From contig CACMIW010000007.1 in assembly GCA_902613845.1 (NCBI GenBank), positions 1 through 64,000 of the forward strand: a DNA stretch of 64,000 nucleotides, given 5' to 3'. The translations under genes were made by a program, and so were the position numbers. The stretch's first letter is position 1. Each line of letters begins with the position of its first letter. Shown piece by piece: positions 44,504 to 51,756 of this stretch. Source of the stretch: an uncultured Alphaproteobacteria bacterium. GTDB lineage: Bacteria; Pseudomonadota; Alphaproteobacteria; HIMB59. A model generated the notes under the pieces. It was not told where the DNA came from. It saw only the letters and a program-made list of their open reading frames with translations, and did no database searches.

Positions 44504-44822
44504 GAGATAAGAATTTTTCAATATCTTGTTTTAAATCAATAAAAGGTACTTTCAAAACTGTTTTTTTGAGTATTATTACAAATTTGACTTGATTTAAAGT
44601 ATTTATAAGACTGCATGTTCGAATTGCCTCTCTAGCCCTTCTTTTAGCCCTATTTCTTTCAACTGCATTACCAAGCTTTTTACTAGCTATAATACCAACT
44701 AGAAAATTTTCTAAATCAGCGTCATGAAGAATATAGCCATTAAAACTTGAACTTTTAAAGTAGTTCCCTTTATTTCTAATTTTAGAAAATTGGGTAGATT
44801 TTTTTAGTGTAGGAAGTCTCAA
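44493..44822 (-). CDS. rnpA: Ribonuclease P protein component
   Basis: A 109-aa basic protein starting at TTG 44822, three bases after the rpmH stop. The N-terminal LPTLKKSTQFSKIRNKG and the RNP motif KKLGNAVERNRAKRRAREA (about 45-63) are diagnostic. It helps the RNase P RNA process tRNA 5' ends. The rpmH-rnpA coupling is nearly universal in bacteria. Confidence 0.95.
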   Translation of the reverse strand: MRLPTLKKSTQFSKIRNKGNYFKSSSFNGYILHDADLENFLVGIIASKKLGNAVERNRAKRRAREAIRTCSLINTLNQVKFVIILKKTVLKVPFIDLKQDIEKFLSHEK

Positions 44823-44825
44823 AAA

Positions 44826-44960
44826 TTAAGCAGATAGTCTAGATCGACCTTTAGCTCTTCTAGCATTAATGACTTTACGACCACCAACAGTTGACATTCT
44901 AGAACGAAATCCATGCCTTCTTTTTCTGACTAATTGACTTGGTTGATATGTTCTTTTCAT
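44826..44960 (-). CDS. rpmH: 50S ribosomal protein L34
   Basis: A 44-aa protein from ATG 44958-44960, too short for many gene finders. It reads [20 protein letters not shown], then [19 protein letters not shown] and ends LSA, a textbook L34. It heads the leftward rpmH-rnpA-yidD-yidC-engB operon. The 73-bp gap to the divergent panC must hold both promoters. Confidence 0.96.
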   Translation of the reverse strand: MKRTYQPSQLVRKRRHGFRSRMSTVGGRKVINARRAKGRSRLSA

Positions 44961-45033
44961 TGCTAATATACCTAAAAAATTGGTTCCTACATTTAACAAT
45001 TATTGATATGAAGTCAATAAATAAAAACAAATT

Positions 45034-45864
45034 ATGTTGATAATTAAAGACATTTCTAATTTACAGTCATATTTGACTGCTTATCAAAATCGAAAATACT
45101 CAATTGGTTTTGTTCCTACTATGGGCGCTCTTCATGAGGGACATGGAGAACTGATAAAAAAATCAAAAAATGATAATCACAAAACTATTGTAAGTATTTT
45201 TGTAAATGAAAAACAATTTAACAGTAAAGAAGATTTTAACTCTTATCCTAGGAGCAAGGGCCTTGATTACGATTTTTGCTCTGACAACGACGTAGATCTA
45301 TTATTTGAACCATCAGCAGAAGAAATTTACAACAAAGATGAAATTATTTTAAAAAATACTAACTATAATAATATTCTTTGTGATAAATACAGAAAAGGAC
45401 ACTTTGATGGTGTAATCACTGTACTAAATAAATTTTTTTCAATTGTTAAAAGTAACAAGGTTTATTTTGGTGAAAAAGATTTTCAGCAACTCAAGATAAT
45501 CGAAAAATTTATTCAAGACAAATTTAAATCTTTGGATCTAGTATGTGTTCCGACAAAGAGAAGTAAAGAGGGCATCGCCTATTCATCGAGAAATGAAAAA
45601 TTAAGTAAAAATCAAATTCAAGATTTTATTGGTCTTCATCAACGAACTGAAAATTTTCTAAAATCTTTAGAAAAATCATTAGATATTGAAACTGCAAACC
45701 AAAAAGCAAAAGATTTTATTGCTAAACAAGATATTGAAAAATTAGACTACTTTGAATTTAGAAATAATGAGGACCTAAGTTTCAATGGTAAAGTTTCTGA
45801 GTCGAGACTTTTTTATGCAATTTATAAGGGCAGTGTTAGACTTATTGATAATTTAAAAGTTTAA
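45034..45864 (+). CDS. panC: Pantothenate synthetase
   Basis: A 276-aa enzyme joining pantoate and beta-alanine with ATP. VPTMGALHEGHGELIKKS contains the HxGH nucleotide motif; VSIFVNEKQFNSKEDFNSYPR, YFGEKDFQQL and YSSRNEKLS (KMSKS-like loop) complete the active site. The usual VNPxQF is VNEKQF. Length is normal. panB is not in the window. It stands alone with a tRNA-Arg gene convergent at its 3' side. Confidence 0.93.
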   Translation: MLIIKDISNLQSYLTAYQNRKYSIGFVPTMGALHEGHGELIKKSKNDNHKTIVSIFVNEKQFNSKEDFNSYPRSKGLDYDFCSDNDVDLLFEPSAEEIYNKDEIILKNTNYNNILCDKYRKGHFDGVITVLNKFFSIVKSNKVYFGEKDFQQLKIIEKFIQDKFKSLDLVCVPTKRSKEGIAYSSRNEKLSKNQIQDFIGLHQRTENFLKSLEKSLDIETANQKAKDFIAKQDIEKLDYFEFRNNEDLSFNGKVSESRLFYAIYKGSVRLIDNLKV

Positions 45865-45866
45865 AC

Positions 45867-45941
45867 TGGCGGTTCTGCAAGGATTCGAACCCTGAATTCT
45901 TGATCCGTAGTCAAGTGTGATATCCGTTTCACCACAGAACC
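45867..45941 (-). tRNA. tRNA-Arg (anticodon ACG)
   Basis: On the minus strand the seven-pair acceptor stem joins 45935-45941 to 45871-45877, with G discriminator and an encoded CCA at 45867-45869. The anticodon stem CTTGA/TCAAG encloses CTACGGA, giving anticodon ACG, and the T-loop reads GTTCGAATC. A TATAAA box lies at 45952-45957 on the minus strand, ten bases upstream. Its 5' half is duplicated at 47116. Confidence 0.95.
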
Positions 45942-45979
45942 GTTAGCTTGATTTATATACTCTTTTTTTAAATAATAAA
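45903..45979. repeat. 77-bp direct repeat, copy 1: tRNA-Arg 5' half plus promoter
   Basis: This segment recurs at 47116-47191 in the same orientation with three mismatches and one single-base gap; the first 39 bases, which are tRNA sequence from the edge of the anticodon loop to the mature 5' end, are identical. The rest covers the tRNA promoter. Confidence 0.93.
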
Positions 45980-45995
45980 CTTTTATGGAAGTGCT

Positions 45996-46014
45996 AATAC
46001 ACACTCAGTACACA
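45996..46014. repeat. 19-bp direct repeat, copy 1
   Basis: AATACACACTCAGTACACA occurs here and exactly again at 47026-47044 in the same orientation, immediately outside the two-gene unit at 46024-46916. It lies inside the larger pair of tRNA-derived repeats, giving a nested arrangement. Confidence 0.93.
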
Positions 46015-46023
46015 GTATGATTA

Positions 46024-46425
46024 TTAATTTAATTTACACTTTTTATAAGCAAGTTTGTCTGTGTATCCTTTGCTTTTTAAGTCATAGTAACAACCTTTGT
46101 CATAGGCTGTTGAACAAAGCATTGAATTACCCAAACATGCAATAGTATCCATTAGTATATCGTAGGCCTCGTCACCTTTTCTTTTATTCTCTAATGCTTG
46201 TTGAGTCTTTTGTTGATTTAGTATTTGTTGATTTTGCTGTTGAAGTCTTAAATTCTCTTCATTTTTAATTTTATTTTGTTGGTGCAATTCTAAGACACAA
46301 TTACCAAAGCTTTCTGAGCCTTCGGTGTATCCAAAACTTTTACACAATAGCTTCTCTTCCTCTAAGTTCATTGAATAAAGCGAGCTAGATATAAATATAA
46401 AAAATACTATATTTAAAAACTTCAT
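46024..46425 (-). CDS. Secreted hypothetical protein with C-x-GF-x-G-cysteine motif and coiled coil
   Basis: A 133-aa protein I cannot name. A signal peptide (FLNIVFFIFISSSLYS, to about residue 18) leads to CKSFGYTEGSESFGNCVLEL, a motif also present at the end of the upstream protein. A Gln/Asn/Lys-rich stretch (about 48-82) likely forms a coiled coil, followed by a C-terminal part with four more cysteines (IACLGNSMLCSTAYDKGCYY and KKCKLN). It starts one base inside the stop of the upstream gene, so the two are coupled. Both lie between direct repeats in a tRNA-bounded insert. Confidence 0.6.
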   Translation of the reverse strand: MKFLNIVFFIFISSSLYSMNLEEEKLLCKSFGYTEGSESFGNCVLELHQQNKIKNEENLRLQQQNQQILNQQKTQQALENKRKGDEAYDILMDTIACLGNSMLCSTAYDKGCYYDLKSKGYTDKLAYKKCKLN

Positions 46426-46916
46426 TAAAATCCTGATAATTGTCTAACACAATCAGCAAAAGAATCAGTACCCTTCTGAAAACCTAATTCTTCACATTCT
46501 ATTTTTGCCTGAGGAATACTACTTGAAGTATCCTTTTTAGGGGTTAGATAAGTCAGCTCATTAACTTTTATATCCTTAGCAGAATTTATATTCAAATCAT
46601 ATTTCTTACCAAGGTACTCCACTTCAACTTTTCCTCTAAAATCTATATAGGAGTTATTGATGAAATAACCAGTGCCAACTATATAGTAATTATTTTCTGC
46701 AAAATATGCTCTTAGATTTGGATAAACCGTCACATTTTCATTTTCTGGAAAATTTCCTTTAACCCAAGAACCATTGGAATAACTGATTGTACAGTTGTAC
46801 CAAACTCCCCCAGATTCATATTCACATTTATATCCACTAACTTCATAATATTCGGATGAATATCCAAAATTATTAAAACTTATGAAAAGAATTTGAATTA
46901 TTAATAGCCGTTTCAT
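46425..46916 (-). CDS. Secreted hypothetical protein with C-terminal C-x-GF-x-G-cysteine motif
   Basis: A 163-aa exported protein of unknown function. Signal peptide to about residue 20 (LLIIQILFISFNNFGYS). The central part is rich in Tyr/Asn/Gly and looks beta-stranded (CEYESGGVWYNCTISYSNGS); the C-terminus CEELGFQKGTDSFADCVRQL repeats the motif found in the downstream protein, here as the final 23 residues. It is first in a two-gene leftward unit. Its promoter should lie in 46917-47025, which is A/T-rich and otherwise featureless. Confidence 0.6.
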   Translation of the reverse strand: MKRLLIIQILFISFNNFGYSSEYYEVSGYKCEYESGGVWYNCTISYSNGSWVKGNFPENENVTVYPNLRAYFAENNYYIVGTGYFINNSYIDFRGKVEVEYLGKKYDLNINSAKDIKVNELTYLTPKKDTSSSIPQAKIECEELGFQKGTDSFADCVRQLSGF

Positions 46917-47025
46917 TGTAACAAAAATTAATATTTACAAATTATAATATGGAGACTTTTTAGTAAACTATTTGTTTATTGTAACTTCTTATTATTGATA
47001 AATTTATAATTAATTCCTAATTTCC

Positions 47026-47044
47026 AATACACACTCAGTACACA
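47026..47044. repeat. 19-bp direct repeat, copy 2
   Basis: Exact copy of the 19-mer at 45996-46014. The stretch between this and the next repeat (47045-47115) holds no gene or structure that I can see. Confidence 0.93.
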
Positions 47045-47115
47045 CTACAATGATAAAACTATGTTAATGCTCTCAGAATAGTATTGATAATTAATGAATA
47101 AAAGAGACGTAGGAT

Positions 47116-47154
47116 ATCCGTAGTCAAGTGTGATATCCGTTTCACCACAGAACC
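47116..47154 (-). pseudogene. Truncated tRNA-Arg 5' half
   Basis: These 39 bases are identical to the 5' half of the tRNA-Arg gene, from its first base to the 3' edge of the anticodon loop, where identity stops. The 3' half with T-arm and acceptor strand is missing, so it cannot yield a working tRNA. The duplicated TATAAA box (47164-47169, minus strand) lies upstream and could still drive transcription. Confidence 0.85.
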
Positions 47155-47191
47155 ATTAGTTGATTTATATACTCTTTTTTTGGATAATAAA
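47116..47191. repeat. 77-bp direct repeat, copy 2
   Basis: Second copy of the tRNA-Arg 5' half and promoter (see 45903). It ends just before the channel gene at 47204 and marks the far boundary of the insert. Confidence 0.93.
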
Positions 47192-47203
47192 TTCTTTAAA
47201 AAT

Positions 47204-47986
47204 ATGAAACATACCTTTTTTAAAATCAGAGAAAGCAAGTTATTTCAATACTCAGTTTTATTTATCATCATATTCAATGCATTTACTATCGGTTTAAATA
47301 CTTACAATTTAGGAGATTTCTCAAGAGAGCTCATTAAATATCTCGATTATTTGATAACTATTTTTTTTGTAATAGAAATTTCAATTCGTTTTATAGGCGA
47401 GCCTAGAAAATCAAATTTTTTTAAAAGTGGTTGGAATGTTTTTGACACTTTTATTGTTTTGGTATCACTGATACCAATACCTAACAATTCCAGTTTTCTG
47501 CTGTTGAGATTATTAAGAGTTTTTAGAGTTTTGAGAGTTATATCCATTATTCCAGAGTTAAAATTAATCATTGAGTCTTTGATTGGATCGTTAAAAAGAG
47601 TGTTTTATGTAAGCTTGTTGCTTTTCATAATTCTCTATATTTATGCAACTATTGGAGCAATAGTTTTTTCAAATAGCGTACCCGAAAGATGGTCTGATGT
47701 GGGGGTTTCAATGATTACTTTATTTCAAGTTTTAACATTATCATCTTGGGAGCAGGTAATGTTGCCACTTCAAGATATTTATTGGTGGGCATGGATTTAT
47801 TTTTTTAGTTTTATAATTGTCTGTGCCATTACAATGTTAAATCTTCTGATAGCAATTTTGGTTGATGTAGTTGTAAATCAGAACGAAAAAAAAGATGATC
47901 TGATAAAAACCAGAAATAATGCTGAAAAGTTAAATGAACAATTTTCTGAGGAGATTAGTTTAGATAAACTAAAAAAAGATCAATAA
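47204..47986 (+). CDS. Bacterial voltage-gated ion channel (BacNaV-like) with altered selectivity filter
   Basis: From ATG 47204 (260 aa). Six membrane helices are visible: S1 begins LFQYSVLFIIIFNAFTIGLN, S3 contains WNVFDTFIVLVSL, S4 is LLRLLRVFRVLRVI with four arginines every third residue (102-111), then S5, pore and S6 (MLNLLIAILVDVV). The pore reads LFQVLTLSSWEQV, where the NaChBac/NavAb filter is TLESWS; here the key glutamate is Ser and a Glu follows the Trp (residues 178-183). A C-terminal helix rich in Lys/Glu follows, as in tetrameric BacNaVs. A one-base overlap couples it to a small membrane protein gene. Fold is firm; ion selectivity is open. Confidence 0.85.
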   Translation: MKHTFFKIRESKLFQYSVLFIIIFNAFTIGLNTYNLGDFSRELIKYLDYLITIFFVIEISIRFIGEPRKSNFFKSGWNVFDTFIVLVSLIPIPNNSSFLLLRLLRVFRVLRVISIIPELKLIIESLIGSLKRVFYVSLLLFIILYIYATIGAIVFSNSVPERWSDVGVSMITLFQVLTLSSWEQVMLPLQDIYWWAWIYFFSFIIVCAITMLNLLIAILVDVVVNQNEKKDDLIKTRNNAEKLNEQFSEEISLDKLKKDQ

Positions 47987-48162
47987 TGTCAGCAGAAATC
48001 ATAATGCCTATTATTTATTTTGTATGTCTACTGATTTTAGTAGGACCTCGTTTTTTGGATACAAACTCCTCCTTTAAACAGCTTTTGAGTAATTTAAGTA
48101 TATGGGCATTAATAGTAATTGTAATTACTCTCTCTTACCAGGCTTATAATTATTTTACTTAA
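47986..48162 (+). CDS. 58-aa small membrane protein
   Basis: ATG 47986 overlaps the channel stop by one base and opens a 59-codon frame ending at 48162. The product has two hydrophobic helices (MPIIYFVCLLILVG near the start and SIWALIVIVITLSYQ near the end) joined by a polar loop with PRFLDTNSSFKQLL. The second half recalls the membrane anchor at the start of alphaproteobacterial retropepsin-like proteases, but no protease domain follows. Strict coupling to the channel suggests a channel partner, which is inference. Its end overlaps the convergent gene by four bases. Confidence 0.65.
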   Translation: MSAEIIMPIIYFVCLLILVGPRFLDTNSSFKQLLSNLSIWALIVIVITLSYQAYNYFT

Positions 48163-49196
48163 ATTTTTCTAGTTTGACCGTGAGTCATATAAGTAAACTC
48201 ATCTTTGCTTATCTTTAGCTGCTTAGTTAGTTTTTGTAGTAATTTTACAGGCTCATCCATCGGTTCATCTGTTAATTGAAATGTTCCCCAATGCATCGCT
48301 ATAGATTTTTTAGATTTAACATCTTTGTGAATTTGAATTGCCTCTTCAACATTACAATGCGAGTCTTTCATAAACCACCTTGGGGCATATGCTCCTATGG
48401 GTATTGTTGATAAGTCAAACGATCCAAACTTTTTTTGAATATCCTTAAAATCTTTTGAATATCCAGTATCGCCTACAAAAAAATACTTAAAATTATCTGA
48501 TTTAACAACCCAACCACACCAAAGTGTTTTATTGGTATCGTTAAATGTTCTCTTACTCCAATGCTGTACTGGAACGGAATGAATTTCTAAGTTGTTGAAC
48601 TGAGTCATTTGCCACCATTCATGTTCCATAACATTTCTTGCACCTAATTTTGATAAAATATTTCTTAATTTTAGTGGTACAAAAAATGTAGGTTGATTTA
48701 CATTTTGTTTTTTTAATAAATGTTTAATAGTCTTTGAGTCAAGATGATCATAGTGATTATGGGAAATTAAAACAAAGTCAATAAATGGCAGATCCTCTAT
48801 TTTTAATCCAGGCGGTGTCGTTCTTGAAGGCCCCATAAAACTCAGAGGTGATGCTCTTTTTGTGAAATGGGGGTCAGTTAATATATTGATACCATCAATT
48901 TGTAGTAAGAAAGTTGAATGTCCAATCCAAGTAATTGTATTTTCAGATTTATTAGATTTTAAGTATTCAGGGTCATTTTCAACCATAGGAAATGCAATCG
49001 GTTCCGGCTTACTTGACTCCCTCCTCCATTTCCAAAAATCTTTGAAACTACTTTTATGTGAAATGTAGTTATTGACAAAAACCCCGTCTACTAGATTGAA
49101 AGGTTTAAAGAGAGTGTTTGCCATAATTTTTGTTTTTAGAATTACAAAGGATAATGAGAAAAGTATAACCTTTTTTATAAAATCTCTTCTGTGCAT
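48159..49196 (-). CDS. Metallo-beta-lactamase-fold hydrolase, NAPE-PLD/UlaG-like
   Basis: A 345-aa metallohydrolase. The N-terminus MHRRDFIKKVILFSLSFVI resembles a twin-arginine or membrane-anchor signal. The catalytic part shows WIGHSTFLLQIDG, TDPHF, SHNHYDHLD (the HxHxDH metal site), VPVQHWSKR, GDTGYSKDF and AMHWGTF. These together match the N-acyl-phosphatidylethanolamine-hydrolysing phospholipase D-like family rather than lactamases. The likely role is hydrolysis of a phospholipid or N-acyl lipid at the envelope. It is transcribed leftwards and is followed by a convergent small gene. Confidence 0.8.
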   Translation of the reverse strand: MHRRDFIKKVILFSLSFVILKTKIMANTLFKPFNLVDGVFVNNYISHKSSFKDFWKWRRESSKPEPIAFPMVENDPEYLKSNKSENTITWIGHSTFLLQIDGINILTDPHFTKRASPLSFMGPSRTTPPGLKIEDLPFIDFVLISHNHYDHLDSKTIKHLLKKQNVNQPTFFVPLKLRNILSKLGARNVMEHEWWQMTQFNNLEIHSVPVQHWSKRTFNDTNKTLWCGWVVKSDNFKYFFVGDTGYSKDFKDIQKKFGSFDLSTIPIGAYAPRWFMKDSHCNVEEAIQIHKDVKSKKSIAMHWGTFQLTDEPMDEPVKLLQKLTKQLKISKDEFTYMTHGQTRKI

Positions 49197-49217
49197 CTAA
49201 ATAAAGTTAATAAAAAA

Positions 49218-49943
49218 CTAAATATTAATTATTTTAACGAAGTTTTTATACATTTGGTTGCACTGCATCACCATAGTATCAATTTCTCTACCTACTAAAT
49301 CTTTCATTTGAGGTAAGGCATCGGCTCCAAGAGATTTTTCGAGAGCATTTTTATATTCAGGGACTTGAGCCCAATCATCAACAGTAGTTTTTCGAATTTC
49401 TAAATGAAATTGAATTCCATAGGCATAATTATCATAACCAAAGATTTGATATTTTGTAGAGGGTGAAGTGCCTATAACTCTCACTTTAGAGTTAGTCTCC
49501 AAACCTACTACTTCATAAGAATGCCATTGTAATGCTTTTATTTTATTTGGAAGAAAATCAAAAATATGATCTGCTTTTGCAGCTTCTTCAATGTTAATAT
49601 CCAATACGCCAATTTCAGGTGGTTTAGATTCAACTACCTTTCCTCCCAATACCTCACCTAAAAGCTGACATCCTAAGCAAAACCCTAAAAAAGGTTTCTT
49701 AAGGTTTAAAACATATTCACCTATTGCTTTTTTTTCAGCTACTAACCATGGATATTGATCTTCCATAAATGTATCCATAGGACCACCCATACAAAGCATA
49801 GCGTCAAATTCTTCTAAATTATTTGGAATACTATCACCCTCATCCAATTGGATTGTTGTGATACTATGACCATCTTCTATAAGAAAATCTTTAAACGTCC
49901 CAGGATCCTCAATTGAAATATGTTGGAGAGATATAAATTTCAT
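49218..49943 (-). CDS. Class I glutamine amidotransferase-like protein
   Basis: A 241-aa GATase1-domain protein. The catalytic cysteine is in FLGFCLGCQLLGE (about residue 90), and the histidine and glutamate are in YGIQFHLEI, the full triad. MCMGGPMDTF and LQWHSYEV are additional family segments. It stands alone, without a synthetase domain, like the GuaA-related proteins sometimes annotated as GMP synthase-like or gamma-glutamyl hydrolases. The partner or substrate is not evident from its neighbours. Confidence 0.8.
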   Translation of the reverse strand: MKFISLQHISIEDPGTFKDFLIEDGHSITTIQLDEGDSIPNNLEEFDAMLCMGGPMDTFMEDQYPWLVAEKKAIGEYVLNLKKPFLGFCLGCQLLGEVLGGKVVESKPPEIGVLDINIEEAAKADHIFDFLPNKIKALQWHSYEVVGLETNSKVRVIGTSPSTKYQIFGYDNYAYGIQFHLEIRKTTVDDWAQVPEYKNALEKSLGADALPQMKDLVGREIDTMVMQCNQMYKNFVKIINI

Positions 49944-49996
49944 TAAATTAAATTAATTTAAACTCAGCAAAGGACACGCCTTGTAAAGCGCTAAAC

Positions 49997-50161
49997 TTAA
50001 TCGTCGTCGCCGCCGGTTACTGTATCTTTAACTTTGTTGTAACCTTTAGATACGGCACCCGCTACAGTATCGTAAGCGTCATTAGCTTTTTCGCTCACAG
50101 TTGCGCAACTAGTGATTAAAAAAAATGAAGAAAGTATTATTAATATTAGTTTTTTTGACAT
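49997..50161 (-). CDS. Small lipoprotein, 54 aa
   Basis: A short minus-strand frame from ATG 50159-50161 encodes MSKKLILIILSSFFLITSCA, with a lipobox LITSC (cysteine at residue 19), followed by TVSEKANDAYDTVAGAVSKG and an acidic GGDDD end. The mature peptide is about 36 residues, predicted helical, resembling entericidin-like or small outer-membrane lipoproteins. It fills most of a 307-bp gap that would otherwise seem empty. Its promoter must lie in 50162-50250. Confidence 0.72.
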   Translation of the reverse strand: MSKKLILIILSSFFLITSCATVSEKANDAYDTVAGAVSKGYNKVKDTVTGGDDD

Positions 50162-50250
50162 TGTGGGATTATCAGATATCTAACAAAAATGTCAATTTAT
50201 TTAAATGATAATCTAAAATATATTTCATAAAGGATAATAAAATTTTTAAG

Positions 50251-51090
50251 ATGATAGAAATTTCTTTAAATGAGGATCAAAAAAAAGATTTTCAAAAAAA
50301 CGGTTTTTTGATTATTGAGAGTTTTCTCGATACTACACATTTTGAGCGATTGTATGAGAGGTTTCATAGTTTATTTAAAGGAAACTTTGAAACAGGTATT
50401 GAACCTGACGAGTGGAATTGGAAGTTTGAAAGTGGACCAAAAGATGTTACTAGACAAATTTGTAATGCTTGGAAATCAGATAATTCTATAAAGGAAATAG
50501 TTTGCAATGAATTTTTAGGAAAAGCTTGTGCTGAACTAATGGGCTGGAGCGGATCAAGACTTTTACAAGACAATATTTTATGGAAACCACCTGGAGGTAA
50601 AACTTTAGCTTATCATCAAGATGCTGCGTACGATGATTGGATTGTACCACAAACTATGATGACATGTTGGATGCCCATCGATAATGTCGATAAAGAAAAA
50701 GGGACACTTGAGTATGTAAAAGGATCACACCTTTGGGGATTAAGTCCTCCTAAAGGACAATTTCACTCTCCAAGTGATTATAAAAAAGAGTTAAATGATT
50801 ATGCGTCAAAATTAAATAAAGAAATTCAGATTCAATATGTTGAAGTTCCAGCAGGTGGAGTAGCATTTCATCATGGTTACACTTGGCATGGATCAGGTAT
50901 TAATAATACAAATAGTAATAGAAGAGCAATAGTCGCTCATTGCGTTCCCTCCGACTCAAAGTTTCATCCAACAAACACAGGAGGCACTGCGAGAATTTAT
51001 AAAAAATATAAAAAATTAGAAACAGATGAATTAGATGAAAGTTTTTTTCCAATTATTTGGACAAAGGAAGGATATAGAACAAATGTTTGA
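50251..51090 (+). CDS. Phytanoyl-CoA dioxygenase (PhyH) family protein
   Basis: A 279-aa Fe(II)/2-oxoglutarate-dependent oxygenase. The iron ligands are in AYHQDAAYDDW (HxD, about residues 126-128) and in FHHGYTWHGSG, with the 2-oxoglutarate arginine in NNTNSNRRAIV. The N-terminal NGFLIIESFLDTTHFERLYE is typical of the family. PhyH relatives hydroxylate lipids, phosphonates, ectoine and others, so the substrate cannot be assigned. It overlaps the DUF1192 gene by eight bases. Confidence 0.83.
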   Translation: MIEISLNEDQKKDFQKNGFLIIESFLDTTHFERLYERFHSLFKGNFETGIEPDEWNWKFESGPKDVTRQICNAWKSDNSIKEIVCNEFLGKACAELMGWSGSRLLQDNILWKPPGGKTLAYHQDAAYDDWIVPQTMMTCWMPIDNVDKEKGTLEYVKGSHLWGLSPPKGQFHSPSDYKKELNDYASKLNKEIQIQYVEVPAGGVAFHHGYTWHGSGINNTNSNRRAIVAHCVPSDSKFHPTNTGGTARIYKKYKKLETDELDESFFPIIWTKEGYRTNV

Positions 51091-51259
51091 TGAAGAAGAG
51101 CCAAAAAAAATAAAACCAATTGATTTAGATGATTTGAGTGTTGAAGAAATTGAGGAGATGATTGGCAATCATAAATTAGAAATCAAAAACCTAGAGATTT
51201 TACTGAAAAAGAAAAAAGACAAACTCAAATTAGCTGATCAATTTTTTAAAAAGAATTAA
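51083..51259 (+). CDS. DUF1192 family small protein
   Basis: From ATG 51083 (58 aa), eleven bases after AAGGAAGGA. MFDEEEPKKIKPIDLDDLSV, the EEIEEMIGNHKLEIKNLE helix and the final LADQFFKK follow the DUF1192 plan, a short alphaproteobacterial protein with one amphipathic coiled-coil helix. Its function is unknown. It overlaps the PhyH stop, and its end overlaps the convergent DUF1330 gene by four bases. Confidence 0.75.
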   Translation: MFDEEEPKKIKPIDLDDLSVEEIEEMIGNHKLEIKNLEILLKKKKDKLKLADQFFKKN

Positions 51260-51546
51260 TATCCCTCTATCAATATAAGGTCACTTTTTGTACTATTTCG
51301 CCTAATTTGCATAGCCTTTGAGTATTCCACAGACTCATAACATTTTTTAGCACTTTCAAAGCTTTCAAACTCTACTACGGTAGTTCTGTCTACAGGCCAT
51401 TCCCCCTCTAAAATATCAGTTTTTCCACCTCTAATTATGTACTTACCACCATACTTATTCATCACTTCTGCTGATAAAGGAGGATATTTTTGAAATAGAT
51501 TAGAGTCGAGGATAGAAACCCTTACAATAATGTATCCTTTTTTCAT
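51256..51546 (-). CDS. DUF1330 family protein
   Basis: From ATG 51546 (96 aa); the frame extends further upstream but the domain begins here with MKKGYIIVRVSILDS. YPPLSAEVMNKYGGKYIIRG, the VVEFESFESAKKCYESVEY region and DLILIEGY complete the family's ferredoxin-like (dimeric alpha/beta barrel) pattern. The biochemical role is unknown. It runs convergent to DUF1192. Confidence 0.78.
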   Translation of the reverse strand: MKKGYIIVRVSILDSNLFQKYPPLSAEVMNKYGGKYIIRGGKTDILEGEWPVDRTTVVEFESFESAKKCYESVEYSKAMQIRRNSTKSDLILIEGY

Positions 51547-51756
51547 AATCCCAAAGAAGTTAATATTTTTAAACAGAGTTATCCACATATATTTAGAATG
51601 CAACTAGATTATTAATTAAATCATGATAAGTTTTGATACTTTTTTTTTTAAAAAAACTATATTTATCAAGTTTTTTTTGTAGTTTGTTCTTTTTCAGCGA
51701 ATTTAATCAAATTGTTTGTGCAATTTTTGAGAAAAAACATTAATCTTTCAAAAGTT

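Noticed and set aside
44961-45033. Replication origin next to rpmH
   Set aside because: Some bacteria have oriC beside rpmH, but here there is no dnaA gene, no visible DnaA-box cluster and only 73 bp of A/T-rich promoter sequence.
51604-51756. T-run/A-run stretch as an intrinsic terminator or riboswitch
   Set aside because: The region has long T and A homopolymers that can pair weakly, but no G+C stem or recognised aptamer; I see only promoter-type A/T-rich sequence.
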